DNA of 64,000 nt from an uncultured Eubacteriales bacterium (GTDB lineage: Bacteria > Bacillota > Clostridia > Christensenellales > Aristaeellaceae), in the NCBI GenBank assembly GCA_902765735.1, contig CACXBB010000007.1, positions 1-64,000 on the forward strand, read 5' to 3'. Numbering within the stretch: position 1 is the first letter of the stretch; the number at the start of each line of letters is the position of its first letter. Position numbers and translations under genes: made by a program. Below the pieces are notes generated by a model, which saw only the letters and a list, made by a program, of their open reading frames with translations, searched no databases and was not told where the DNA came from. This document shows positions 35,095 through 43,491 of the stretch, piece after piece.

Positions 35095-35529
35095 GTGAAG
35101 CTGTCCACGCGGGGACGCTACGGCATCCACGCCATGTACGACCTGGCGGCGCACGCCGGGGACGGACCGGTGCCGATCAAGGCGATATCGGAGCGGCAGG
35201 CGGTGCCGGAGGCGTATCTGGAGCAGCTGATGGCGGTTTTGAAGCGCGCGGGCCTGGTGAAGAGCACCCGCGGCGCCCAGGGCGGCTATGCGCTGTCGCG
35301 CCCGGCGGACGAGATCAGCGTGGGCGAGATCCTCCGGGCGCTGGAGGGCGGCCTCAACCTGGTGGACTGCCTCACGGAGGCGGACACCTGCGGCAAGGCG
35401 TGCGCGTGCCCGTCGCGCATCGTGTACCAAAAGCTGCGGGACGGCCTGAACCGGCTGGCCGACGGCATCACGCTTCAGGATATGATCGAGGACTATCAGC
35501 GCGAACGCGCAGGAGGCATACAGGTATGA
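35095..35529 (+). CDS. iscR: Rrf2-family Fe-S regulator IscR
   Basis: 144 residues. Winged helix ([40 protein letters not shown]) and a three-Cys cluster region ([15 protein letters not shown]) consistent with [2Fe-2S] binding. It probably represses its own isc operon when clusters are sufficient. The start is GTG 35095 with AAGGGGGG upstream, matching the family N-terminus MKLST. Its stop overlaps the iscS start by 4 nt. Confidence 0.93.
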   Translation: MKLSTRGRYGIHAMYDLAAHAGDGPVPIKAISERQAVPEAYLEQLMAVLKRAGLVKSTRGAQGGYALSRPADEISVGEILRALEGGLNLVDCLTEADTCGKACACPSRIVYQKLRDGLNRLADGITLQDMIEDYQRERAGGIQV

Positions 35530-36704
35530 AGGTATACATGGACAACGGCGCCACCACCCGGGTCACCGAGCCGGTCATGGCGGCGATGCAGCCCTATTTC
35601 TGCGAGGTCTTCGGGAACCCCTCGTCGTTCCACACGGCGGGCCGGGAGTCCCGCCGGGCAGTGGAGGCGGCCCGCGCCCAGGTGGCGAAGGCCATCGGCG
35701 CTGAGCCGCGGGAGATCTACTTCACCGGCTGCGGCACCGAGGCGGACAACTGGGCCATCCGCGGGACGGCTTACGCCAACGTCAAAAAGGGAAAGCACAT
35801 CATCACCACCAACTTCGAGCATCACGCGGTGCTGCACACCTGCGCCCAGCTCGAGAAGGAGGGCTTCGAGGTCACCTACCTGCCGGTGGACGAGTACGGC
35901 CTGATCACCCCGGAGCAGCTGGAGGCCGCCATCCGCCCGGACACGGTGCTCGTGACTGTCATGACCGCCAACAACGAGATCGGCACCCTCGAGCCCATCC
36001 CCGAGCTGGCTGCGGTGGCGAAGAAACACGGCGTGCTGTTTCACACCGACGCGGTGCAGGCCATCGGCCACGTGAAGATCGACGTGCACGCGCAGAACAT
36101 CGACATGCTGTCCATGTCCGGCCACAAGTTCCACGCGCCCAAGGGCATCGGCGCGCTGTACATCCGGCAGGGCGTGCGCATCCAGCCGCTGATGCAGGGC
36201 GGCGCGCAGGAGCGCGGCCAGCGGCCCGGCACCGAGAACCTGGCGGGCATCGTGGGGCTGGGGAAGGCCATCGAGCTGGCCACCGCCGACATCGACGCCA
36301 AGGCCGCGGGGATGCGCGCCATCCGCGACCACATGATCGACCGCATCTTAAAGGAGATCCCCTACGCCCGGCTCAACGGCCACCCCACGAAGCGCATGTG
36401 CGGCAATGTGAACGTGTCCTTTCAGTTCATCGAGGGCGAGGGCATGCTGATCCATTTGGACATGAAGGGCATCGCGGCCTCCTCCGGGTCGGCCTGCACC
36501 TCCGGCTCCCTGGACCCCAGCCACGTGCTGCTGGCCATCGGCCTGCCCCATGAGATCGCCCATGGCTCCCTCCGCCTCAGCCTCTGCGAGGAAAATACCA
36601 TGGCCGAGGCCGACTACGTGGTGGACAGCCTCGTGGAGATCGTCGCGCGTTTAAGAGCGATGTCGCCGTTGTACGATGATTTCCTCGCTTCACAGAAGAA
36701 TTAG
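35526..36704 (+). CDS. iscS: Cysteine desulfurase (IscS/NifS family)
   Basis: PLP enzyme that takes sulfur from cysteine for Fe-S cluster and thiocofactor assembly. 392 residues: [15 protein letters not shown], the [11 protein letters not shown] segment with the PLP-stacking His, Schiff-base Lys in [18 protein letters not shown], and the catalytic loop Cys in [20 protein letters not shown] 35526 overlaps iscR by 4 nt (ATGA). iscU follows 238 nt later, separated by a repeat island rather than the usual short gap. Confidence 0.96.
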   Translation: MKVYMDNGATTRVTEPVMAAMQPYFCEVFGNPSSFHTAGRESRRAVEAARAQVAKAIGAEPREIYFTGCGTEADNWAIRGTAYANVKKGKHIITTNFEHHAVLHTCAQLEKEGFEVTYLPVDEYGLITPEQLEAAIRPDTVLVTVMTANNEIGTLEPIPELAAVAKKHGVLFHTDAVQAIGHVKIDVHAQNIDMLSMSGHKFHAPKGIGALYIRQGVRIQPLMQGGAQERGQRPGTENLAGIVGLGKAIELATADIDAKAAGMRAIRDHMIDRILKEIPYARLNGHPTKRMCGNVNVSFQFIEGEGMLIHLDMKGIAASSGSACTSGSLDPSHVLLAIGLPHEIAHGSLRLSLCEENTMAEADYVVDSLVEIVARLRAMSPLYDDFLASQKN

Positions 36705-36917
36705 GAATTGGGAATGGGGAATTGGGAATTATTAAATGCCGCTGCCGCCAATTCTGTTTAACGCGGCAGCATAGCCTTCCCCTTGAGGGGAAGGTGGCAC
36801 AGCCGCAGGCTGTGACGGATGAGGTGACAGCCTTCCCCTTGAGGGGAAGGTGGCATTTGCGAAGCAAATGACGGAAGAGGTCGTAATCCTAATTCCCCAT
36901 TCCCCATTCCCCATTAA
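36699..36917. repeat. Composite repeat island: heptamer arms around two family C units
   Basis: The left arm 36699-36732 (GGAATTGGGAATGGGGAATT, 7-bp period) overlaps the iscS stop; the right arm 36884-36917 is its inverse. Between them are two tandem family C double hairpins (36773-36826, 36829-36883). It splits iscS from iscU. Confidence 0.8.
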
Positions 36918-36942
36918 CAACCGACCGAAGGGAGATTTATAC

Positions 36943-37365
36943 ATGGAATACACTGAACAGGTCATGGACCACTTCATGAACCCCCGCAACATGGGCGAGA
37001 TGGCAGACCCCAGCGGCGTGGGCACCGTGGGCAACGCCAAGTGCGGCGACATCATGCGCATCTACATCAAGGTGGAAAACGACGTCATCACCGACGTGAA
37101 GTTCAAGACCTTCGGCTGCGGCGCGGCCATCGCCACCTCCAGCAAGGCCACCGAGATCGTCAAGGGCATGACCCTGGAGGAGGCCGAGAAGGTCACCAAC
37201 AAGATGGTCATGGAGGCCCTGGGCGGGCTGCCGCCGATCAAGGTGCACTGCTCCGTGCTGGCCGAGGAGGCCCTGCACGCCGCCATCCAGGACTACCGCG
37301 AGCGCCTCGAAAAGGGCCTGCCCCCGGTGACCGAGCCGGACGACGCGGACGTGAAGTACGTATGA
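36943..37365 (+). CDS. iscU: Fe-S cluster scaffold IscU/NifU-like
   Basis: 140 residues, scaffold on which IscS-derived sulfur and iron assemble. It has the three conserved Cys: VGNAKCGDIMRIYI, KTFGCGAAIATSS and KVHCSVLAEEALHAAI; the first is followed by Asp, also conserved. ATG 36943 has AAGGGAG at about 8 nt. The stop overlaps the GNAT gene start by 4 nt (ATGA). Confidence 0.95.
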   Translation: MEYTEQVMDHFMNPRNMGEMADPSGVGTVGNAKCGDIMRIYIKVENDVITDVKFKTFGCGAAIATSSKATEIVKGMTLEEAEKVTNKMVMEALGGLPPIKVHCSVLAEEALHAAIQDYRERLEKGLPPVTEPDDADVKYV

Positions 37366-37811
37366 GCGACGTGAACATCCGCCCCATGCGCCCGGAGGAC
37401 TACGACGCGGTGTACGCGCTGTGGATCTCCAGCCCCAACATGGGCTTCAATAATCTGGACGACTCCCGCGGGGGCGTCGAACACTTCCTGCGCCGCAACC
37501 CGGACACCTGCTTCGTCGCCACGGCGGGCGGCGGGCTGGCCGGGGTGATCCTGGCGGGCCAGGACGGGCGCCGGGGATATATCTACCACATGGCCGTGGC
37601 GGAGGCCCATCGCAGAAGGGGCGTCGGCACGGCCCTTCTCGACCGCTGCCTCGACGCGCTGAGGAAAGAGGGCATCAACAAGGTGGCGCTGCTGGTGTTC
37701 AAGTACAACGAGGCGGGCAACGCCTTCTGGGAGAGGCAGGGCTTCACCGTCCGCGAGGACGTGGCCTACCGCAACCGGGAGCTGACGCATCTCATTCGGA
37801 TCGATACCTGA
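37362..37811 (+). CDS. GNAT-family N-acetyltransferase
   Basis: 149 residues, single GNAT domain. The acetyl-CoA binding motif A is HMAVAEAHRRRGVGTALLDR (R-x-x-G-x-G/A type), and the C-terminal GNAFWERQGFTVREDV is the usual motif B region. The N-terminus IRPMRPEDYDAVYALW is typical. The substrate is unknown; translational coupling to iscU is seen in the 4-nt overlap but need not imply a role in Fe-S assembly. hflX follows after 18 nt. Confidence 0.9.
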   Translation: MSDVNIRPMRPEDYDAVYALWISSPNMGFNNLDDSRGGVEHFLRRNPDTCFVATAGGGLAGVILAGQDGRRGYIYHMAVAEAHRRRGVGTALLDRCLDALRKEGINKVALLVFKYNEAGNAFWERQGFTVREDVAYRNRELTHLIRIDT

Positions 37812-37829
37812 CAAACGGGAGGACGACAC

Positions 37830-39584
37830 ATGATTCACGGCAACCTGACCGGCATCCGCGAGAGCGTATTGAACGAGCTGGAAAAGCTGTACGACGCGGA
37901 GTTTGAGCGCGACGCCTTCCTGCCCGACCGACTGCTCGCCATACTGGTCAGGCACACCACGGCGCTGAACCGGGAGATGCTGGTCTATCTGGGCCGGGAC
38001 GGCACGGTGCTGGAGATCGCCGTCGGCTCTATAGGCTCCATCGCGCTGCCGGAATTGCACCTGCGGCGCAACCTGGACCGGCTGGCGGGCTTTCGCTGCA
38101 TCCACACCCATCCGGGCGGCGGCGCGCGGCTGTCGGACGTGGATTTACAGGCCCTTCGGCTTCTGCGGTTCGATTCGATGTGCGCCGTGGGCGTGGAGGA
38201 CGGCCGCTGCACCGGCATCAGCGCGGCCTTCCTGGGCGAGGTGGAGTATGACAACCTCTCCGTGGTCGTCCGGGGCCCGGTGAAGCCCGGCCGCATCCCC
38301 CAGAGCCTGTGGATGAAGGAGATCGAGCTGGCGGAGGAGCGGGTCAAAAAGGCCATCGAGAAGGGCGGCATCGTGGAGGAGGCCGAGAAGGTCATGCTGA
38401 TCTCCACCGACTCCGACGAATCGCTGGACGAGCTGGCCGCGCTGGCCGAGACCGCCGGGGCCATGGTGATCACCCGGGTGCTGCAAAACCGCGTAAAGCC
38501 GGACCCCGCCACCTGGATCGGCTCCGGCAAGGCGGAGGAGCTCTCACTGGTCTGCCAGACGCTGGAGATCGACCTGGCCATACTGGACGACGAGTTGACC
38601 GGCGCGCAGCAGCGCAACCTGGAAAACGCTTTGGGGGTGCGGGTGATCGACCGCACGGCGCTGATACTGGACATATTCGCCCAGCGGGCCCAGTCCGCCG
38701 AGGGCAAGCTGCAGGTGGAGCTTGCGCAGATGAAATACCGGCTGCCCCGGCTTCAGGGCATGGGCACGGTGCTCTCGCGGCTGGGCGGCGGCATCGGCAC
38801 CCGCGGCCCCGGCGAGACCCGGCTGGAGGTGGACCGCCGCCGCATCCGCCGCAGGATCGACGATCTGGAGAGCCAGCTTAAAGAGATCAAAAAGCAGCGC
38901 GACCTGCGCCGCGCCCGGCGGGAAAAGACCGGCCAGAACACCGTGGCGCTGGTGGGCTACACCAACGCGGGCAAGTCCACGCTGCTAAACGCCCTCTCGG
39001 GCTCGGACGTGTACGTGGAGGACAAGCTGTTCGCCACCCTGGACCCCGTGATGCGCAAAGTCGCCCTGCCCGAGAACCGGGAGTGCCTGGTGGTGGACAC
39101 CGTGGGGTTCATCCGCAAGCTGCCACACCAGCTGGTGCAGGCGTTCCGCTCCACGCTGGAGGAGGCGCTGTACGCCGATCTGCTGGTGGTGGTCTCGGAC
39201 CTCTCCAGCCCCCACTACGCCCAGCAGCGCGCCACGGTGTTCGAGGTCTTGAACGATCTCGGGGCCGCCGACCGGCCCATCCTCGAGGCGCTGAACAAGT
39301 CCGACGCGGCACAGGTCACCGGCATGATCGAGCCCGCCGACGCCATACTGATCTCCGCCAGGGACGGCGACGGCCTGGATGCGCTCAAGGCCGAGATCAG
39401 CCGCCGCATCGCCGAGCTGCGCCACCGCACCGAGCTCACCGTGCCCTACGCGAAGGGCAATGTGCTCTCCCTGATCCACGAGCGGGGCCAGGTGCTCTCC
39501 GAGGAATATGCCGCCGAGGGCACCCGCGTCACCTGCCTGCTGGACGCCGCGCTGTATCAGAAGGTGATGGGGATGCTGAAGTGA
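37830..39584 (+). CDS. hflX: GTPase HflX with N-terminal JAMM-like domain
   Basis: 584 residues, about 160 more than E. coli HflX. Residues about 170-365 are the HflX N-terminal and coiled-coil region (GSGKAEELSLVCQTL, GIGTRGPGETRLEVDRRRIR), then the G domain (GYTNAGKST near 375, DTVGFIRKLPHQL, NKSD) and a short C-terminal domain. HflX splits stalled or stressed 70S ribosomes. The extra N-terminus (1-165) carries HTHPGGGARLSDVD at 92-105, which matches the RadC/JAMM metal motif HxHP-x6-S-x2-D exactly. GGGAGG precedes the ATG; probably cotranscribed with the isc genes. Confidence 0.93.
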   Translation: MIHGNLTGIRESVLNELEKLYDAEFERDAFLPDRLLAILVRHTTALNREMLVYLGRDGTVLEIAVGSIGSIALPELHLRRNLDRLAGFRCIHTHPGGGARLSDVDLQALRLLRFDSMCAVGVEDGRCTGISAAFLGEVEYDNLSVVVRGPVKPGRIPQSLWMKEIELAEERVKKAIEKGGIVEEAEKVMLISTDSDESLDELAALAETAGAMVITRVLQNRVKPDPATWIGSGKAEELSLVCQTLEIDLAILDDELTGAQQRNLENALGVRVIDRTALILDIFAQRAQSAEGKLQVELAQMKYRLPRLQGMGTVLSRLGGGIGTRGPGETRLEVDRRRIRRRIDDLESQLKEIKKQRDLRRARREKTGQNTVALVGYTNAGKSTLLNALSGSDVYVEDKLFATLDPVMRKVALPENRECLVVDTVGFIRKLPHQLVQAFRSTLEEALYADLLVVVSDLSSPHYAQQRATVFEVLNDLGAADRPILEALNKSDAAQVTGMIEPADAILISARDGDGLDALKAEISRRIAELRHRTELTVPYAKGNVLSLIHERGQVLSEEYAAEGTRVTCLLDAALYQKVMGMLK

Positions 39585-39606
39585 CACGGTCCGTCGGGCT
39601 TCCCCC

Positions 39607-39636
39607 TTGACATTCCGGAGAATTAGCGGCTATAAT
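39607..39636 (+). promoter_or_regulatory. Consensus sigma-A promoter of the homocysteine methyltransferase gene
   Basis: TTGACA (39607-39612), 18-nt spacer and TATAAT (39631-39636), both hexamers perfect. Confidence 0.85.
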
Positions 39637-39668
39637 CATACCATCAAATCGACGGGGAAGTGACGCGC

Positions 39669-40544
39669 ATGCGCATCGGGGAATTCAAAAAGCGCGCCTC
39701 GGAGGGCGTGATACTGCTGGACGGGGCCACGGGCTCCAATCTGCGGCTGGCGGGCATGCCGGTGGGCGTGTCCACGGAGCAGTGGGTGTACGACCACCCG
39801 GAGGCCATCCTCAGGCTGCAACGCGCCTATGTCGAGGCGGGCAGCGACATCATCTACGCCCCCACCTTCATGGCGAACCGCGTCGGCCTGGGCATGCACG
39901 GCATCGAGGACCGGCTCAAAGCGCTGAACACCGGGCTGGTGAAGCTGTCGAAGGAGGCCGCGGACGGCCGGGCGCTGGTGGCGGGCGACATCACCACCAC
40001 GGGCAAGCCGCTGGAGCCCGTCGGGCCCATGAGCTACCAGGCGCTGTTCGACGTGTACCGGGAGCAGATCGAGGCGCTGGCCGAGGCCGGGGTGGACCTG
40101 CTGGTGGCGGAGACCATGATGGCCATCGACGAGACCGTCTGCGCCGTGGAGGCGGCCATGAGCGTGTGCGACCTGCCGATCATGTGCTCGCTGACCATGG
40201 AGGCCGACGGCCACCTGCTGCTGGGCGGCAGCGCCGTGGAGGCCGTGGAGACCCTGCAGGCGCTGGGGGCCTGTGCCGTCGGGCTGAACTGCTCGGTGGG
40301 GCCGGACCAGCTCGAGGCGGTGGTGCGCGCCATGAAGGCGGTGGCCCAGGTGCCCGTGATCGCCAAGCCCAACGCCGGCGTGCCGGTGATGGACGCACAC
40401 GGCACCGCCCATTACAGCATGTCCCCGGAGGACTTCGCCCGCAGCATGGTCCCGCTGGTGGACGCTGGGGCCGGCATCGTCGGCGGCTGCTGCGGCACGA
40501 ATCCCGATTACATCCGCGCGCTCAGAGACGCGGTACGCGGATAA
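39669..40544 (+). CDS. Homocysteine S-methyltransferase domain protein (MetH N-terminal type)
   Basis: 291 residues, stand-alone barrel of the betaine/homocysteine methyltransferase family. VILLDGATGSNLRLAGMP opens the barrel; the zinc cysteines are in VGLNCSVGP and GIVGGCCGTNPDYIRAL. It corresponds to the homocysteine-binding module of MetH; the folate and B12 modules are not encoded here, so it must work with separate partners or with S-methylmethionine-type donors. ATG 39669 is 8 nt after GGGGAAG; a GTG at 39660 is possible. Own promoter and terminator. Confidence 0.92.
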   Translation: MRIGEFKKRASEGVILLDGATGSNLRLAGMPVGVSTEQWVYDHPEAILRLQRAYVEAGSDIIYAPTFMANRVGLGMHGIEDRLKALNTGLVKLSKEAADGRALVAGDITTTGKPLEPVGPMSYQALFDVYREQIEALAEAGVDLLVAETMMAIDETVCAVEAAMSVCDLPIMCSLTMEADGHLLLGGSAVEAVETLQALGACAVGLNCSVGPDQLEAVVRAMKAVAQVPVIAKPNAGVPVMDAHGTAHYSMSPEDFARSMVPLVDAGAGIVGGCCGTNPDYIRALRDAVRG

Positions 40545-40588
40545 AAAGCGCCCCCCGATCCTTTGCGATCGGGGGACGCTTTTTATCC
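40539..40588 (+). terminator. Terminator overlapping the methyltransferase stop codon
   Basis: GGATAAAAAGCG (40539-40550) pairs with CGCTTTTTATCC (40577-40588), with an inner CCCCCGATC/GATCGGGGG stem. The stop codon TAA is inside the left arm. Confidence 0.85.
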
Positions 40589-40911
40589 GCAGAGTGCAGA
40601 GCGCAGAGTGCAGTTATTGTAGGGGCGATGCCCCCATCGCCCGGAGACCATCCCCGTCGTAGGGGCGGCGACGCGCCGCCCGCCCAAACGGAACCATGGA
40701 TTCGCAATGGGCGGGCGCCGCATCGGCGCCCCTACGTGGGGTGACGACCTCTTCCGCCCCTTCGGGGCACCTTCCCCTGAAGGGGAAGGCAGGGACACAT
40801 GTCGTAGGGGCGATGCCCTCATCGCCCGCCGGACGGAACGGCAACCCTATCATCAAACAAATCCCGCAGGGATTTGAACCAAAACTGCACTCTGCACTCT
40901 CCACTCTGATT
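40589..40911. repeat. Composite repeat island with inverted GAGTGCA arrays
   Basis: The left arm 40589-40613 repeats AGAGTGC/AGAGCGC with 7-bp period; the right arm 40881-40908 (ACTGCACTCTGCACTC) is its inverse. Inside are family B units (40619-40737, 40805-40835) and a reversed family C unit (40744-40790). The gap holds no gene. Confidence 0.8.
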
Positions 40912-41898
40912 TTACGTCGGGAACAGATCGTTCAGATCCACAGCCCGGCGCTCCCTCGCCCGATCGTCCCGCTCGAAACCGGCGGCGTCGCTGCGGGAGA
41001 AGGGTCCGCCCACCCAGCGGTCCCGGCCCTGCTCCTTGGCCTCGTAGAGGTTATGGTCGGCCTGGTGGATCATCAGGCGCAGGTCGTGGGAGAACTCGCA
41101 GTCGCCGTAGACGTAGCCCGCCGAGAAGCGCGCCGGCAGGTGCTTGTCGTTCAGGTAAATGCCGGTCAGGCTCTGCTTTAAGGTGTTGAGCCGGTCCGGG
41201 AACACGTCCCTGTCCATATCGACGCAGATGATCAGGAACTCATCCCCGCCGTAGCGGTAGCAGTTGTTCGCGCCGAAGGCCTGCGAGAGCGCCTGTCCCG
41301 CCTTTTTGAGGATGTAATCGCCCACGGCGTGGCCGTAGGTGTCGTTGATCCGCTTGAAGTTGTCCAGGTCCATCATCATCACGTGGACGTAGCGGTTTTC
41401 GAACTGGCCGTAATCCCGCCGCAGCCCGAACCGGTTGCGCACGCCGGTGAGCGCGTCGGTCAGCGAGGCCTCCTCCAGCGTGTGGTTATCGGTGCGCAGA
41501 AGCCGGTTCATCTCCGTGAGCTGGCGGGTGGCGTGGGTCTGCTTGCGCTTGAGGTTGCCGATTAAAAGCGTGTTGACCAGCGCGCCCAGGGCGATCACCG
41601 CCATCTTCTGCAGGTTGACGGCGCTGTACTCGACCCAGCTGTTGTTCTCGGAGAAGAAGAACATGGAGTACGCCACGATCACCGCGGAGCACGCGAAGCC
41701 CGCGCCGAAGCCGTAAACCGAGGTGAAGAGCACCAGGCCCGTCATCAGTATGATGTTGGGGTTGGGGATGCGGAAGAACCAGACGGCCAACGAGAGCGCA
41801 AGCATCGTCCCGAGGGCAATCAGCACGTGGATGATCCCGCTGCGCTGCGCCGGGCGATCCTCCCGGGGCGCGCCGACCGGATTACCGGCGACCTTCAA
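40912..41898 (-). CDS. Membrane diguanylate cyclase (GGDEF)
   Basis: 328 residues. Three or four membrane helices span about 22-110 (HVLIALGTMLALSLAVWFF), then a short coiled coil and a GGDEF domain (about 145-300). The active site is intact (RYGGDEFLI) with substrate residues DLDNFKRINDTYGH, so c-di-GMP synthesis is expected. No RxxD inhibitory site is seen at the usual position five residues before GGDEF. No dedicated sensor domain is recognised beyond the membrane part. It is monocistronic; the start is at 41898, with GGGAGGGAT upstream. Confidence 0.93.
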   Translation of the reverse strand: MKVAGNPVGAPREDRPAQRSGIIHVLIALGTMLALSLAVWFFRIPNPNIILMTGLVLFTSVYGFGAGFACSAVIVAYSMFFFSENNSWVEYSAVNLQKMAVIALGALVNTLLIGNLKRKQTHATRQLTEMNRLLRTDNHTLEEASLTDALTGVRNRFGLRRDYGQFENRYVHVMMMDLDNFKRINDTYGHAVGDYILKKAGQALSQAFGANNCYRYGGDEFLIICVDMDRDVFPDRLNTLKQSLTGIYLNDKHLPARFSAGYVYGDCEFSHDLRLMIHQADHNLYEAKEQGRDRWVGGPFSRSDAAGFERDDRARERRAVDLNDLFPT

Positions 41899-41932
41899 TT
41901 CCCATCCCTCCCGTCTGATGTATGTCCGTATC

Positions 41933-42529
41933 CTAAATCTCCGTCCTGCCCTGGAAGGCCCGCATCAGCGTGACCTCGTCGGTGTACTCCAGCTCCCCGC
42001 CCACCGGCACGCCGTGGGCGATGCGGGTGACCTTCACGCCCATGGGCTTGATGAGCCGGGAGATGTAGGCCGCGGTGGCCTCGCCCTCCACGTCCGGGTT
42101 GGTGGCCAGCACGACCTCCTCGATCTCGCCGGTGGCCAGGCGGCTCATCAGTTCGCGGATGCGGATGTCGTCGGGGCCCACGCCGTCCATCGGGGAGATC
42201 ACCCCGTGCAGAACGTGGTAGAGCCCGTTGTAGTCCCGCATGCGCTCCATGGCGTTGACGTCCCGCGGGTCCCGCACCACGCACACGATGTCGTGGCGGC
42301 GGCTGGGGTCGGCGCAGATGGCGCAGGGGTCCACGTCGGTGTAGTTGCCGCACACCGGGCAGAAGTGGATCTGCTTTTTGCCGTTGAAGATGGCCGCCGC
42401 CAGCTCCCGCACCTGCGCCTCCGGCAGGCCGATGATGTGATACGCCAGGCGCTGCGCCGTCTTGCGGCCCACCCCCGGCAGCTTGGAAAGCTGGTTGACC
42501 AGCCTGGCAATCGCCTCGATTTCGGCCAT
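41933..42529 (-). CDS. recR: Recombination mediator RecR
   Basis: 198 residues, the family's usual length. Order: helix-hairpin-helix (LSKLPGVGRKTAQRLAYHII), Cys4 zinc finger (CPVCGNYTDVDPCAICADPSR), Toprim domain (IVCVVRDPRDVNAMER, LATNPDVEGEATAAYISRLI) and C-terminal GVPVGGELEYTDEVTLMRAF. It loads RecA with RecFO at gaps. ATG 42529 is 9 nt after GGAG; the ATG three codons upstream abuts the Shine-Dalgarno. It follows the ybaB-like gene, the classic pair. Confidence 0.96.
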   Translation of the reverse strand: MAEIEAIARLVNQLSKLPGVGRKTAQRLAYHIIGLPEAQVRELAAAIFNGKKQIHFCPVCGNYTDVDPCAICADPSRRHDIVCVVRDPRDVNAMERMRDYNGLYHVLHGVISPMDGVGPDDIRIRELMSRLATGEIEEVVLATNPDVEGEATAAYISRLIKPMGVKVTRIAHGVPVGGELEYTDEVTLMRAFQGRTEI

Positions 42530-42551
42530 TGACGCCATCTCCTTCGATTGA

Positions 42552-42896
42552 TCAGAACAGCCCGGGCATGTTCAGACCGCCGGTCAGGCGGCCCATCTCG
42601 CGCTCCATGGTGTCGTTCGCGGTGCGCAGGGCCTCGTTGACCGCCGCCATCACCATGTCCTGGAGCATCTCCACGTCGTCCGGGTCCACGGCCTCGGGCT
42701 TGATCTCCAGCGAGACCAGCTCCTTCTTGCCGGTCACCTTCACCGTCACCATGCCGCCGCCGGCGCTGGCCTCGTATTCGCGCTGTTCGAGCTCCTCCTG
42801 GATCTTGGCCATCTGCTGCTGGAGCTTCTGGGCCTGCCGCGCCAGCTGCTGCATGTTGCCGCCGCCCATCATGCCGGGAAATCCGCCTCTTGCCAT
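42552..42896 (-). CDS. YbaB/EbfC nucleoid-associated protein
   Basis: 114 residues. A Gly/Met-rich N-terminus ([20 protein letters not shown]) leads into a helix ([20 protein letters not shown]) and the conserved beta/helix part ([37 protein letters not shown]). It is a small dimeric DNA-binding protein, usually between dnaX and recR; dnaX is absent here. Its promoter is about 75 nt upstream. Confidence 0.94.
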   Translation of the reverse strand: MARGGFPGMMGGGNMQQLARQAQKLQQQMAKIQEELEQREYEASAGGGMVTVKVTGKKELVSLEIKPEAVDPDDVEMLQDMVMAAVNEALRTANDTMEREMGRLTGGLNMPGLF

Positions 42897-42969
42897 CGTG
42901 TTACCATCCTTTCTCAGGCGCGTCGCGCCGCGTTCTTCATAATACTGCCATCATATCAGGCCATTTTGT

Positions 42970-42998
42970 ATTATACACAAATCTCCTCCCGCCGTAAA
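42970..42998 (-). promoter_or_regulatory. Promoter of ybaB-recR
   Basis: Minus-strand TTTACG (42998-42993), 17-nt spacer and TATAAT (42975-42970). Confidence 0.65.
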
Positions 42999-43033
42999 GC
43001 ACTTTAACGCTAAATCGGGGTTGAACCTTCAAA

Positions 43034-43086
43034 AGCCTTCCCCTTCAGGGGAAGGTGGCAGCGCGAAGCGCTGACGGAAGAGGTCG
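43034..43086 (+). repeat. REP-like double hairpin (family C, copy 5)
   Basis: CCTTCCCC-TTC-AGGGGAAGG, then GGCAGCGC-GAA-GCGCTGAC and the GAAGAGGTCG tail, between the ybaB and zapA promoters. Confidence 0.8.
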
Positions 43087-43095
43087 CGCCGCCGC

Positions 43096-43125
43096 TTTAC
43101 TTATGCGCGTAGGTTGTGCTATAAT
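43096..43125 (+). promoter_or_regulatory. Promoter of zapA-U32 peptidase-mutS2
   Basis: TTTACT (43096-43101), 18-nt spacer and TATAAT (43120-43125), 28 nt before the zapA ATG. Confidence 0.65.
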
Positions 43126-43152
43126 GAAGAAAAGATCATCCAGGAGGCAGAC

Positions 43153-43491
43153 ATGCAGAACGAAAAGACCCGCGCCACGGTGCGCATCGCGGGCAGGGAC
43201 TACACCATCGCCAGCTACGACAGTCCGGAGTACGTGTCGCGGGTGGCGGCCTACGTGGACCGCAAGATGAACGAGCTGAGCCTGGCCACCCGGCTGCCCG
43301 CGGGCCAGCTGGCGGTGCTGGCGGCGGTGAACGCCACCGACGACATGATGAAATCCCGGGACGAGATCGACCGCCTGCGCCGGGAGAACGAGGCCCTGCG
43401 GGACGAAGCGGAGCGCATGAAGCTGGAGATCGAGGCCCGCGACCAGGAGATCGGGCGCCTGAAGGCGATAAACGGCGATGCGCAGGCTTGA
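43153..43491 (+). CDS. zapA: Cell division protein ZapA
   Basis: 112 residues. The N-terminal ZapA domain (TRATVRIAGRDYTIASYDSP, VAAYVDRKMNELSLA) is followed by a coiled coil (about 70-108, LRRENEALRDEAERMKLEIE). It cross-links FtsZ filaments at the division ring. ATG 43153 has AGGAGG at 6-7 nt. The gene overlaps the U32 peptidase gene by 14 nt, and the zapA-U32-mutS2 order is standard in Firmicutes. Confidence 0.92.
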   Translation: MQNEKTRATVRIAGRDYTIASYDSPEYVSRVAAYVDRKMNELSLATRLPAGQLAVLAAVNATDDMMKSRDEIDRLRRENEALRDEAERMKLEIEARDQEIGRLKAINGDAQA

